Shown here: one piece after another, positions 9,312 through 17,843 of the stretch
Layout of the letters: every line of letters starts with the position of its first letter
Position numbering within the stretch: the first letter of the stretch is position 1
Assembly: GCF_009469765.1 (NCBI RefSeq)
Contig: NZ_SSSQ01000009.1
Coordinates: 62,001-126,000, forward strand
Reading direction: 5' to 3'
Length of the DNA: 64,000 nt
Source of the DNA: Dechloromonas hortensis
GTDB taxonomy: Bacteria; Pseudomonadota; Gammaproteobacteria; Burkholderiales; Rhodocyclaceae
Translations under genes and position numbers: made by a program
Notes under the pieces: model-generated
The model's input: the letters and a program-made list of their open reading frames with translations, nothing else
Told to the model about the DNA's origin: nothing
Databases searched by the model: none

Positions 9312-10325
9312 ATGGGCATTACCGTAATTTCATCTCCCAGCATGTCGACCGCAGCAGTAAGCAGCCCGCTGCCCAGCGCAGGCTCGCCCGATGCTCCATT
9401 ATCAGGATTTGCCGCCCTGCTCTCAGGGCAACTTGGCCTGGAAGTAACAGCCGAGACTTCAGGAATCACATCCGCCGAAAAAGAACTCGACCCCCAAGCG
9501 GCGCTTACGGAAGAGCCTCCGCTCGACCCGGGATTCGCCTTCCTGATGGCAGCGCCCGCCATACCGCTCGCACCACAGACAAAGATCGAGAGCACCGCCG
9601 GCGATAGCATTGATGTCATGGCGAATGGCGACCGCGCCCTGCTTGGGCAAACCGGGCTCAGCGACGACCGGCTCGTCGACCTGGCAAGGCGCTCGGCCGG
9701 TTCATCGGAAACAGAAAATGGCGCACTCGGCACAGCCGCCAATCCATTCGAGGCGGCTGCGGCAAAAGCCAAGGGACAGGCATTCGAGACGGCAAATATT
9801 GCCGCCGAAACCGTTAACACCGCCGCCTCGGCCGCCACCTCCACTCAGCAAGCAAGCAATGCGTCGGCCAACGCCCAGATCAGCAGCAAGCTGGAAACGC
9901 CACTACACAGCAGCAACTGGACGCAAGACTTTGGCGAAAAGATCGTCTGGATGGCCAAGAACGATCACCAATCAGCCCAACTAAACATCAACCCGCCACA
10001 ACTGGGTCCTGTGCAAATTACGCTCCAGATCAACGGCGACCAGGCCTCGGCCATTTTCGCCTCACCACACCCCGAGGTCCGGCAGGCCATCGAGTCCTCG
10101 CTGACGCAACTGAAGGAAATGCTTTCCAGTGCCGGTATCAATCTCGGCCAAACGGATATCGGCGCCAATCTGGCGCAACAAAACCGTGACACGCCATTCC
10201 AGAGCGCGAACGGAAACCGTTCCACAGACGAAAACGCTATACTCCCGGGCATTGGAAATGCAACGGACAATGGGCATTCTTCCCCGATTCAGCGGGGTCG
10301 CGGCTTGGTTGATCTGTTTGCCTGA
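9312..10325 (+). CDS. fliK: Flagellar hook-length control protein FliK
   Basis: Secreted molecular ruler that measures the hook and switches export specificity through FlhB. The 337-residue product has a long Ala/Ser/Thr-rich, low-complexity N-terminal half (1-195) and a conserved C-terminal Flg_hook domain (about 200-295) containing the block LNINPPQLGPVQITLQING. The Gln-rich C-terminal tail is usual. Start has an AAGGG ribosome site 8 bases upstream. Preceded by its own sigma-54 promoter. Confidence 0.9.
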   Translation: MGITVISSPSMSTAAVSSPLPSAGSPDAPLSGFAALLSGQLGLEVTAETSGITSAEKELDPQAALTEEPPLDPGFAFLMAAPAIPLAPQTKIESTAGDSIDVMANGDRALLGQTGLSDDRLVDLARRSAGSSETENGALGTAANPFEAAAAKAKGQAFETANIAAETVNTAASAATSTQQASNASANAQISSKLETPLHSSNWTQDFGEKIVWMAKNDHQSAQLNINPPQLGPVQITLQINGDQASAIFASPHPEVRQAIESSLTQLKEMLSSAGINLGQTDIGANLAQQNRDTPFQSANGNRSTDENAILPGIGNATDNGHSSPIQRGRGLVDLFA

Positions 10326-10356
10326 TTGAACACCGGGGTAACAGGAGAGGAAACGT

Positions 10357-10920
10357 ATGGCCAAGGATGCCAAGCCGGCCGCAGAAGGGGCAGAAGCCCC
10401 CAAAAAAAGCAAGAAGCTGTTGATCATCATTCTCGCGGTCGTGCTCGTCGTCGTCCTCGCTGGCGGTGGTGCCGCCTTCATGCTGATGAAGAAGGGCGAT
10501 CACGCCGAAGATGACGAAGAGGCTGCGGAAGAGACCGTCAAGAGCAAAAAGAAAGACAAGAAGAAGGATGCCCACGCCGCCCCCGTTTTCGTCAACCTTG
10601 ACCCGTTCACCGTCAACCTGATCCCGGAGACTGGCGACCAGTATCTGCAGGTCGTACTGTCCCTCGAACTTGACGAAGCCCTCTCCGAACCGCTGCTCAA
10701 GGCGCAGATGCCGAAAATCCGCAACAACATCACCTTGTTGCTGTCAGCCAAGAAGGCTTCCGAGCTCTTGCCCAAGGAAGGCAAGGAGCATCTGGCCGAA
10801 GGTCTGAAGGATGAGATCAACTCGGTCATCGAACCGCCCAAGAAGAACAAGAAGGGTGAGTTGATCATGCCTGAAGGTCCGGTCAAGTCCGTTTTGTTCA
10901 CCTCCTTCATTATTCAGTAA
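10357..10920 (+). CDS. fliL: Flagellar basal body-associated protein FliL
   Basis: Single-pass inner-membrane protein that surrounds and supports the stator units. The 187-residue product has a cytoplasmic Lys/Ala-rich N-terminus, one transmembrane helix at about 21-44, an acidic then Lys-rich linker (50-75) and a periplasmic FliL domain related to stomatin/SPFH folds. A strong GGAGAGGAAA ribosome site precedes the ATG. It lies 6 bases before fliM, the usual order. Confidence 0.92.
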   Translation: MAKDAKPAAEGAEAPKKSKKLLIIILAVVLVVVLAGGGAAFMLMKKGDHAEDDEEAAEETVKSKKKDKKKDAHAAPVFVNLDPFTVNLIPETGDQYLQVVLSLELDEALSEPLLKAQMPKIRNNITLLLSAKKASELLPKEGKEHLAEGLKDEINSVIEPPKKNKKGELIMPEGPVKSVLFTSFIIQ

Positions 10921-10926
10921 GGAGTC

Positions 10927-11943
10927 ATGGCGGGCGACTTTCTTTCCCAGGACGAGGTTGATGCCCTACTCAAGGGCGTCACCGGGGAGGCTGACGAACC
11001 CGAAGAGGCGGCGGGCGAAGGGGCCGGCGTCCGCTCCTACAACCTCGGCACCCAGGAACGCATCGTCCGTGGGCGTATGCCCACGCTTGAACTGGTCAAC
11101 GAGCGCTTTGCCCGTTATCTGCGGATTGGCCTGTTCAACTACATGCACCGCAATGCCGAAATTTCGGTCGGGCCGATCCGGGTTCAGAAATACAGCGAGT
11201 TCATCCGCAACCTGGTCGTGCCGACCAATCTGAACCTGGTCATCGCCAAGCCGCTGCGCGGCACAGCCCTTTTCGTCTTCGACCCCAACCTGGTTTTCCT
11301 GGTGGTCGATAACATGTTCGGCGGCGATGGGCGTTTTCATACACGGGTTGAAGGGCGCGACTTCACGCCCACCGAGCAGCGCATCATCCAGGGGCTGCTC
11401 AATGTCGTCTTCACCGAGTATGGCAAGTCTTGGAAACCGGTGCACGACATCACTTTCGAATACATCCGTTCGGAAATGAATTCGCAGTTCGCCAATATCG
11501 CAACGCCTTCCGAAATCGTGGTGTCGACGACGTTTACGCTGGAGTTCGGCGGTGCCACCGCCGACATGCACATTTGCTTCCCGTACTCGATGCTGGAGCC
11601 GATTCGCGACCTGCTCTACAGCACCATGCAGAGCGACCAACTGTCGACCGACAAGCGCTGGATCGGCACATTGCGCAAGCAACTGCAAGGCGCCGAAGTT
11701 GAAATCGTGGCCCAACTGGGTTCCGGAAAGATCACCCTCGGCCAGATTCTGAAACTGAAAACAGGGGATGTCATTCCGCTTCACATTCCAGATAAGATTC
11801 CGGCCCTCGTTGATAGCGTGCCGCTGATGGAATGCACTTATGGCCAGTTGAATGGCCAATACGCACTGAAAGTCGACCGATTCATCGCATCACCACCCGA
11901 GGTTGTGGGTCTTGAGTCGGCGCAGGGAGAGAAAAATGGCTGA
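10927..11943 (+). CDS. fliM: Flagellar motor switch protein FliM
   Basis: C-ring protein that receives phosphorylated CheY. The 338-residue product begins with the CheY-P binding peptide (LSQDEVDALLKG, residues 6-17), followed by the CheC-like middle domain (about 45-235) and a C-terminal SpoA/FliN-like domain (about 255-325). All parts are intact. AGGAG lies just upstream of the ATG and overlaps the end of fliL. Partners FliG and FliN are encoded in the same locus. Confidence 0.96.
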   Translation: MAGDFLSQDEVDALLKGVTGEADEPEEAAGEGAGVRSYNLGTQERIVRGRMPTLELVNERFARYLRIGLFNYMHRNAEISVGPIRVQKYSEFIRNLVVPTNLNLVIAKPLRGTALFVFDPNLVFLVVDNMFGGDGRFHTRVEGRDFTPTEQRIIQGLLNVVFTEYGKSWKPVHDITFEYIRSEMNSQFANIATPSEIVVSTTFTLEFGGATADMHICFPYSMLEPIRDLLYSTMQSDQLSTDKRWIGTLRKQLQGAEVEIVAQLGSGKITLGQILKLKTGDVIPLHIPDKIPALVDSVPLMECTYGQLNGQYALKVDRFIASPPEVVGLESAQGEKNG

Positions 11944-12379
11944 CGAAATGGAAAACATCGAAAACATGGCAACCGAGGACGACGGCCAGATCAGCGAGGA
12001 TGACTGGGCGGCCGCGATGGCTGAACAAGTCTCGGATTCGGCAATGCCACAGGCGGCCGCCCAACCGGCAGATATTTTCCCTTCATTCGGCGGCAACACC
12101 GGCAGCGGCGGGATGATGAATGAACTCGACATGATTCTGGACATTCCGGTCCAGATCACCGTCGAACTGGGCCGCACCAAGATCACCATCAAGAACCTGT
12201 TGCAACTGGCGCATGGCTCGGTCGTTGAGCTGGACGCCATGGCCGGTGAGCCGATGGATGTCCTGGTTAACGGGACGCTGATCGCGCAAGGCGAGGTGGT
12301 CGTCGTCAACGACAAGTTCGGTATCCGGTTGACCGACATCATCACGCCCTCGGAACGCATGCGTAAGCTGAATCGCTGA
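11936..12379 (+). CDS. fliN: Flagellar motor switch protein FliN
   Basis: Base of the C-ring and docking site for FliH. An upstream in-frame start exists, but the ATG at 11936 (MADEMENIENM) follows a GGAGAG ribosome site and overlaps the fliM stop by 8 bases. The 147-residue protein has an acidic, variable N-terminal half (1-65) and a C-terminal SpoA domain (about 70-145, beginning MILDIPVQITVELG). The N-terminal extension is longer than in enteric FliN and is normal for this group. Confidence 0.95.
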   Translation: MADEMENIENMATEDDGQISEDDWAAAMAEQVSDSAMPQAAAQPADIFPSFGGNTGSGGMMNELDMILDIPVQITVELGRTKITIKNLLQLAHGSVVELDAMAGEPMDVLVNGTLIAQGEVVVVNDKFGIRLTDIITPSERMRKLNR

Positions 12380-12407
12380 AAATCGACCTTTTTCAGCAGT
12401 CGACCGC

Positions 12408-12435
12408 AGCAGTCCGGTCAGACTGCTTTCGGTTT
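12408..12435 (+). terminator. Possible terminator or attenuator after fliN
   Basis: AGCAGTC, six-base loop, GACTGCT gives a 7-bp stem followed by TTCGGTTT, a poor U-tract. It sits in the 97-base gap between fliN and fliO, the widest gap in this fli run. It may partially uncouple fliOPQR from fliKLMN. Confidence 0.35.
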
Positions 12436-12476
12436 AAGATAGCGGCCTGTTTGACCTTCACCTCAGGCCACTTTCC

Positions 12477-12884
12477 TTGTTTCGCACCTTCCCCCTCCTG
12501 CTTCTATCTTTACCAGCCCTCGCCAACGAGGCACCCGCCCCCGGGATATCCGGTAGCACCTATATCCAGGGCGGTCTGGCGCTGGCGCTGATCGTCGGTC
12601 TTATCTTCGGCATGGCCTGGCTGGCCAAAAAACTATCAGGCGGCAAAGGATTCGGGCAAGGCGGCATGAAGATCGTTGGCGGCGTAGCCCTCGGGCCGCG
12701 CGAGCGTATCGTGCTGGTTGAAATCGGCGAGGATTGGCTGGTCATCGGGATCGTGCCGGGCCAGATCCGCACCCTGCATCGCCTGCCGAAAGGCAATCCC
12801 TTGCCGACGGACCTTGCCGAGAACGGCGACAAGCCTTTTGCCCATTGGCTAAAGACGGTGACCGAGCGTGGCCGCCATGAATAA
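12477..12884 (+). CDS. fliO: Flagellar biosynthesis protein FliO
   Basis: Small membrane chaperone that helps FliP assemble into the export gate. The frame has no ATG or GTG before the membrane segment; the start must be TTG at 12477, with CAGG about 10 bases upstream (CTG 12447 is the only other near-start). The 135-residue product has a signal-like N-terminus (1-16), a transmembrane helix at about 32-50 and a basic cytoplasmic domain containing the FliO motif (VGGVALGPRERIVLVEIGED). It overlaps the fliP start. Confidence 0.85.
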   Translation: MFRTFPLLLLSLPALANEAPAPGISGSTYIQGGLALALIVGLIFGMAWLAKKLSGGKGFGQGGMKIVGGVALGPRERIVLVEIGEDWLVIGIVPGQIRTLHRLPKGNPLPTDLAENGDKPFAHWLKTVTERGRHE

Positions 12885-13620
12885 ACGCCTCGTCGGATTA
12901 TTCGCCATGCTGCTGCCAGCCAGCCTGGCGTTTGCCCAGGCAGCAGGCCTACCAGCGATCACCAGTACGCCGACTGCCGGTGGCGGCACCTCGTACACGC
13001 TGACCATCCAGACCCTGCTGTTGATGACGGCGCTGACCTTCATCCCAGCGGCAATGCTGATGATGACCGGATTTACCCGGATCATCATCGTGCTCTCGCT
13101 GCTCCGCCATGCGATGGGTACGCAAACTGCACCGCCCAATCAGGTACTGGTCGGTCTGGCACTGTTCCTGACCTTTTTCGTGATGTCACCAGTACTGGAC
13201 AAGGTCTACAACGACGCCTATCTGCCGCTCGCCGAAAACCGGATCAACATCATGCAGGCCGCCGAACGCGCCGCCATACCGATGCGCGGCTTCATGCTCA
13301 AGCAAACCCGGGAGTCCGACCTGGCCATGTTTGCCGGCATCGCCAAAATCGACCGCCTTGAGAAGCCCGACGACATTCCGCTCCGCATCCTGGTCCCTGC
13401 CTTTGTCATCAGTGAACTGAAGACCGCCTTCCAGATCGGCTTCATCATCTTCATTCCCTTCCTGGTCATCGACATGGTGGTCGCCAGCATCTTGATGTCG
13501 ATGGGTATGATGATGATGTCCCCGGTGATGATTGCGTTGCCATTCAAGCTGATGCTATTCGTCTTGGTCGATGGCTGGCACCTGGTCATCGGCTCGCTGG
13601 TTCAGAGTTTCGGCACATGA
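12877..13620 (+). CDS. fliP: Flagellar export gate protein FliP
   Basis: Core subunit of the FliPQR export gate. From the ATG at 12877 the protein is 247 residues, with a cleavable signal sequence (MNKRLVGLFAMLLPASLAFA) and about four transmembrane helices. The FliP signatures (FTRIIIVLSLLRHAMGTQTAPPN and FVISELKTAFQIGFIIFIPF) are both intact. A GTG at 12868 would add three residues and is less likely. Overlaps fliO by 8 bases and fliQ by 4 bases (ATGA). Confidence 0.95.
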   Translation: MNKRLVGLFAMLLPASLAFAQAAGLPAITSTPTAGGGTSYTLTIQTLLLMTALTFIPAAMLMMTGFTRIIIVLSLLRHAMGTQTAPPNQVLVGLALFLTFFVMSPVLDKVYNDAYLPLAENRINIMQAAERAAIPMRGFMLKQTRESDLAMFAGIAKIDRLEKPDDIPLRILVPAFVISELKTAFQIGFIIFIPFLVIDMVVASILMSMGMMMMSPVMIALPFKLMLFVLVDGWHLVIGSLVQSFGT

Positions 13621-13886
13621 CCCCGGGCACCGTCATGGAAATTGGCCGTCAGGCCATCGAGGTTGCGCTGACGATTTCAGCACCGATGCTGTTTACCGCA
13701 CTGGTCGTCGGTCTGATTGTCAGTATTTTTCAGGCAGCAACCCAACTCAACGAAGCCACACTGCAATTCGTTCCCAAGCTGGTTGTCATGCTCATGGTTC
13801 TGCTGCTGGCCGGCCCCTGGATGATTCAGTATTTAATGGACTACATCCAACGTCTCTTTGAAAGCATTCCGCAGTTGATCGGCTGA
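13617..13886 (+). CDS. fliQ: Flagellar export gate protein FliQ
   Basis: Small subunit of the FliPQR gate. The 89-residue protein has two hydrophobic helices (about 18-38 and 50-70) joined by the conserved polar turn FQAATQLNEATLQFVPKL. Its start overlaps the fliP stop as ATGA, giving tight stoichiometric coupling. Confidence 0.95.
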   Translation: MTPGTVMEIGRQAIEVALTISAPMLFTALVVGLIVSIFQAATQLNEATLQFVPKLVVMLMVLLLAGPWMIQYLMDYIQRLFESIPQLIG

Positions 13887-13887
13887 G

Positions 13888-14673
13888 ATGATCAGCCTGA
13901 CCTCCGCCCAAATTGATGCATGGATTGCGGCCTTCATCTATCCGCTTGCCCGCATTCTCGCTTTCATTGCGGCAGCACCGCTGTGGAGTACCGCAGGCAT
14001 TCCACGCCGGACACGGCTAATTCTCGGGATAGCCATCACGGTCGCCATCACCCCCAGCCTACCCGTCATGCCCAATGTTCAACCGGGCTCCCTGAACGGG
14101 CTTTGGCTGCTGTTTCAACAAATGACAATCGGTATCGGGATGGGATTTGCGGCAAAAATCGTTTTTACCGCGGTTGACCTGGCCGGCGAACTCATTGGCT
14201 TGCAAATGGGCCTGGGCTTTGCCACCTTCTACGACCCTCTCAACTCCTCGCAAACCCCGGTCATCGCAGAGTTTCTCGGGCTAATGTCGCTGCTCACCTT
14301 TCTCTCACTGAATGGTCACCTGATCTACCTCGCAACGCTCGCCCAGAGCTTCAATGCGATCCCGGTCAGCGCCGTTCCGCTGGGTGCGGACAGTTGGCTG
14401 AACCTCGTCGAACTGGGAGGAAAAATTTTCTCGACCGGCCTGCTCCTCGCACTGCCGATCATCGTTGCACTAATGATTACCAACGTTGCTCTGGCCGTCC
14501 TGACCAGAGCGGCCCCCCAATTGAACATCTTCGCGCTGGGTTTTCCGCTCACCTTGAGTGGCGGCTTTATCGCCCTCGCAATCAGCCTGAATTACCTTGC
14601 CGCACCACTGCAGGCACTCTTTGAATTCGGGATGAGCGCCCTGCTCGGCTTTGCCGTTCCCGCCGCTCAGTAG
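13888..14673 (+). CDS. fliR: Flagellar export gate protein FliR
   Basis: Third subunit of the export gate, related to FliP plus FliQ. The 261-residue protein has about six transmembrane helices and family motifs such as ARILAFIAAAPLWS near the N-terminus and the LGLMSLLTFLSLNGHL segment in the middle. One base separates it from fliQ. It ends the plus-strand fli run; its last 7 bases overlap the convergent lipoprotein gene and no terminator hairpin was seen at the junction. Confidence 0.95.
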   Translation: MISLTSAQIDAWIAAFIYPLARILAFIAAAPLWSTAGIPRRTRLILGIAITVAITPSLPVMPNVQPGSLNGLWLLFQQMTIGIGMGFAAKIVFTAVDLAGELIGLQMGLGFATFYDPLNSSQTPVIAEFLGLMSLLTFLSLNGHLIYLATLAQSFNAIPVSAVPLGADSWLNLVELGGKIFSTGLLLALPIIVALMITNVALAVLTRAAPQLNIFALGFPLTLSGGFIALAISLNYLAAPLQALFEFGMSALLGFAVPAAQ

Positions 14674-15149
14674 CGTTCGTTCTGCATGAAGGAGTCAGCC
14701 TGCTGACGCTGGACCAACTTGATCGTCCCTTCGGCCATCCGGCGAGCCCCCAGCGTCTGCGAGTCAATCCCCTCGGTGTACTCCATCAACAGGTAAGCGG
14801 CATAGCCCTGCTGCATCTGCAACTGGCTGGCCCGGCGCTTCAGAATCTGGATCGACTCACCGGCACCACCGGTGTGATAGCGCTTCATTTTCAGCGAAAA
14901 GCGATAGGTGTCCTCATTGATCCGCGCTTCCTCGATCTCCCAGTTCGGCGCCAGCGGATCGTAGTACAAGTGTATTGCACCGATAATCAAGGCACCGGTG
15001 ACCACATTGGCAAGCGATACCGAGGTCGTCGCAGTCAACTGGATGATCTTGTCCGGGACCAGGGGCGAAGCAGTACTGCCTGGCGAAGAGCATCCGCTCA
15101 TCATTGCCGCTGCCAGCAGGCAAAGCGGCAAGGTCGAACGATATTTCAT
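14667..15149 (-). CDS. Uncharacterised lipoprotein at the end of the flg operon
   Basis: I do not recognise this family. The 160-residue product has a lipoprotein signal: positive N-terminus, hydrophobic core and lipobox MSGC with Cys20; Ser at +2 favours outer-membrane sorting. A second hydrophobic stretch (about 46-60, LANVVTGALIIGAIHLYY) follows, then a polar domain with a basic, Gln-rich C-terminus. The start codon overlaps the flgL stop as ATGA, so it is translationally coupled to flgL and probably expressed with the late hook genes. A role at the outer membrane or flagellar base is inference from position only. Confidence 0.75.
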   Translation of the reverse strand: MKYRSTLPLCLLAAAMMSGCSSPGSTASPLVPDKIIQLTATTSVSLANVVTGALIIGAIHLYYDPLAPNWEIEEARINEDTYRFSLKMKRYHTGGAGESIQILKRRASQLQMQQGYAAYLLMEYTEGIDSQTLGARRMAEGTIKLVQRQQADSFMQNERY

Positions 15150-16093
15150 ATGTAGTTGAATAAGGATAGCTTCGACGTACTGGCAAAAGTTGCTTGAGCT
15201 GCTTCCAGTTGAATTTTCTTCTGGGAAACATCGGTCAACGCCTTGGCGTAATCAAGATCCTCCAGATTCGAGAGTTGGGTTTTGTATTGCAAAGCCCGGT
15301 CACTGGCCGTGTTGGTCATGCTTTCGAGTGAGGAAAGACGGGCGCCAACGGTTGCTCTGGCACGTGAAACCGTTTCCATGGAGGCATTGATGCCATCCAG
15401 CGCGGCCGAATAAGTGACAGTTCCTGAGCCACGAAGGTAATCCACCATATTCTTGACCGAGTCAAAAATGCTGCCCCCAGTCAGATTGCCAGTGGAGTCA
15501 CGAACATCGGTGAACACGTCATTACCGGGAATATTGGTCGCGAGGCTGAAACTGGCAGTGACCTGCAACTGCTGTTGCCCTTGGTCGCCGTTATATTGGA
15601 TGTACTGATTGGCACTTGAAAATGGCCCGGTCGCATTTCCGGTCAGTGAAAATGGACGAGTCGTACTATCAAAGCCGGCAAAGACATAGCGTCCGGTACC
15701 ATCCTGGGTGTTTGCCAAGCCAACCAGACTGTTCAAGCGCTGTTCCAGCTCTGTCGCAACTGCGGCACGCTCGCTCGCCGAATAACTGCCGTTACCCGCG
15801 GCGACAGATTTTTCGTAGATATTCTGCAGTTCTTCGTTGACGCCATGCAGCGTGCTGTCAAGGGCCGACAATTTGGTGTCCGCCGACGCCTGGTTCTTGA
15901 TGTACAACTCATTCACTGACTTGGACTGAGTCACCACCAGAGCCTGCGCGGCACCGACCGGATCATCCTTGGGGGTAACGATACGCCGCCCGGTGTCGAT
16001 CTGGTTTTGCAGGGTATAAAGGCTGCTCTGCAACTGCTGAATACCACCAACACCGGCGCTATAGAGTTGGGCTGTACTGATTCTGAGACTCAT
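15146..16093 (-). CDS. flgL: Hook-filament junction protein FlgL
   Basis: Second junction protein (HAP3), between FlgK and filament. The ATG at 16093 has a strong AAGGAG site 6 bases upstream; the upstream in-frame extension is unlikely. The 315-residue protein has the flagellin-like N-terminal helix (MSLRISTAQLYSAGVGGIQ) and C-terminal helix (TQLSNLEDLDYAKALTDVSQ) that form the shared D0/D1 core. Lies downstream of flgK and would be transcribed from the sigma-28 promoter there. Confidence 0.93.
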   Translation of the reverse strand: MSLRISTAQLYSAGVGGIQQLQSSLYTLQNQIDTGRRIVTPKDDPVGAAQALVVTQSKSVNELYIKNQASADTKLSALDSTLHGVNEELQNIYEKSVAAGNGSYSASERAAVATELEQRLNSLVGLANTQDGTGRYVFAGFDSTTRPFSLTGNATGPFSSANQYIQYNGDQGQQQLQVTASFSLATNIPGNDVFTDVRDSTGNLTGGSIFDSVKNMVDYLRGSGTVTYSAALDGINASMETVSRARATVGARLSSLESMTNTASDRALQYKTQLSNLEDLDYAKALTDVSQKKIQLEAAQATFASTSKLSLFNYI

Positions 16094-16115
16094 GGGTGAC
16101 TCCTTCAATTACCTG

Positions 16116-17792
16116 TCAGAGAGCAAGCAAGGTATCGAACAGACTGGATGCAATTTCGAGCACCTTGGCAGATGCCTGATAGGCCTGCTGATACTCAATG
16201 AGCTTTGCTGCCTCTTCATCGCGATTGACGCCGGAGACCGCCTCTTTTGCCGAATAGGCCTGTTTATACAAGGCTGTTTGGGCCTCTGAGGAAATTTCAG
16301 CTGATGCGGTCTTGTTACCGATGTCGTTAACGAAGGCAGCATAGTTATCCTGAAAAGTGGCCTTGCCGCCCGAGGTGGTGTTTTGAATTTGCAGATTCCC
16401 AAGCTTCAGGGCATTACTGCCATCCTCTGCACCTGTAGATCCACCAACCGAAGCGGCGGCGATGCCTTTTGGATTTGCCGCAATGGTCGCATTGACGGAA
16501 AAAAGTCGGGCAATATCCTTGGTTGGCTGGATCGTAAAGCTATCTCCGGAGGCCGGAGCCCCTGATAAAGAGAATCCCTGCGTTTGGGCCTGGGTATTGA
16601 TGTTGGCAAATGAACTATCGACCCATGACTGGTTATCGGACAAGCGCTTGAGCGTGTAATTCGTGCCGTCATAGGACAGTTGATAATCACTCGCCGTTAC
16701 ATTGGTATAAAAATTGGTCCCGTTGTTCGGCGGCGGTGTGACCCATGTGGCGCTGAGCGTGCCTGAATTAGTCGATTTCCCGATCACGGTAGGATCGCTG
16801 ATCGAGAAGAAATCATTGGCTGGTGCGTTCCCATCCAGATCCAGGCCCTGGTCGTGCTGGGCATTGAAAGTCAGGGCCAGCGAAGTTGCCATCAAACCCA
16901 GTTGATTGAAGGCCGTATCCAGTGCCTCGGTACGAAAGCTGAGCAACCCGCCAAGTTGGCCACCGGTAACCAGGGATTCAGGCAGTTCCTGAACGTTGCC
17001 CGTGGCACCTTTCAGACCGACAACGATACGGGACTGGTCTGCCGAAGAGTTGAGCGCAACCATTTCGGTGACGCGCGTGCCAATGACGAGTTGCTGCCCG
17101 GAACCGACAAACACGTTATAGCTTCCGTTGGTATCCGTGGTCGTCGTTACCTTGACCAACTCATTTAGTTTGGAAACCAGCTCATCGCGCTTGTCGAGCA
17201 AATCGTTGGCCGGTTGCCCATTCAACGCGCTAGCCGAGATGATCCGTTGGTTCAAGCCGGCAATTTCCTTGGTGTAGCTATTGATCGACTCGACTGTACT
17301 GCTGATCTGCGAATTGACGCCGGCCTCAAGTTCAGCCAGCCGGCTGTACATGCTTTGAAAACCGGTAACCATGGTCTCCGCCGCAGAAATCATCGATTGG
17401 CGTGACGAAATCAGCGATGGGGTACTGACTACCGACTGAATACCATTGAAAAACTGCTGCATCAACGGCGTAATCCCGGCGTCCTTGTCGGCCAGCATGT
17501 TGTCGATCTGGGAAATCTGGGAGTAGTAGGTATCCAGCGAACTGACGCTGGTCTGAGCGCTCAAGACCTGCTTGTTCAGCGCTTGGTTATACATGCGCTC
17601 AACCGTCACGACATGCGTGCCCTGACCGATACCGCCTGCCCCGGTCATGACCGTCGGATTCGAGGCCTGAACGATACGCTGCCGCGTGTACCCTTCGGCG
17701 CTCATATTCGCGATGTTGTTGCTGGTCGTCAGCAGGCCTGTTTGCGCCGCGTTGATGCCAGTCATTGCAATGCTGATTAAGCCGCTTCCCAT
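16116..17792 (-). CDS. flgK: Hook-filament junction protein FlgK
   Basis: First junction protein (HAP1). The preferred ATG at 17792 (MGSGLISIAMTGINAAQTGL) has AAGGAG 6 bases upstream; a longer frame is open but unsupported. The 558-residue product has the conserved N-terminal rod-type segment (TTSNNIANMSAEGYTRQRIV), the FlgK coiled-coil region and the C-terminal flagellar domain (EEAAKLIEYQQAYQASAKVL). A sigma-28 promoter lies in the 51-base gap to flgJ, so flgK-flgL can be expressed late, separately from flgB-J. Confidence 0.94.
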   Translation of the reverse strand: MGSGLISIAMTGINAAQTGLLTTSNNIANMSAEGYTRQRIVQASNPTVMTGAGGIGQGTHVVTVERMYNQALNKQVLSAQTSVSSLDTYYSQISQIDNMLADKDAGITPLMQQFFNGIQSVVSTPSLISSRQSMISAAETMVTGFQSMYSRLAELEAGVNSQISSTVESINSYTKEIAGLNQRIISASALNGQPANDLLDKRDELVSKLNELVKVTTTTDTNGSYNVFVGSGQQLVIGTRVTEMVALNSSADQSRIVVGLKGATGNVQELPESLVTGGQLGGLLSFRTEALDTAFNQLGLMATSLALTFNAQHDQGLDLDGNAPANDFFSISDPTVIGKSTNSGTLSATWVTPPPNNGTNFYTNVTASDYQLSYDGTNYTLKRLSDNQSWVDSSFANINTQAQTQGFSLSGAPASGDSFTIQPTKDIARLFSVNATIAANPKGIAAASVGGSTGAEDGSNALKLGNLQIQNTTSGGKATFQDNYAAFVNDIGNKTASAEISSEAQTALYKQAYSAKEAVSGVNRDEEAAKLIEYQQAYQASAKVLEIASSLFDTLLAL

Positions 17793-17804
17793 TTCCATCT
17801 CCTT

Positions 17805-17829
17805 CCCGTTTGTTAACGGCACAAACGGG
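17805..17829 (-). repeat. Perfect inverted repeat over the flgK promoter
   Basis: CCCGTTTG (17805-17812) and CAAACGGG (17822-17829) form an 8-bp stem with a 9-base loop that contains the sigma-28 -10 box. No U-tract follows, so it is not a standard terminator. It could be an operator, an RNA-processing hairpin in the flgB-L message, or chance. Confidence 0.5.
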
Positions 17830-17839
17830 ATTAACTTGA
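17813..17839 (-). promoter_or_regulatory. Sigma-28 (FliA) promoter of flgKL
   Basis: On the minus strand: TCAAGTTA, 11 bases, GCCGTTAA. The -35 matches TAAAGTTT at 6 of 8, the -10 matches GCCGATAA at 7 of 8 and the spacer is the optimal 11. Start of transcription would be near 17806, just before the flgK ribosome site. Confidence 0.75.
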
Positions 17840-17843
17840 TTCT

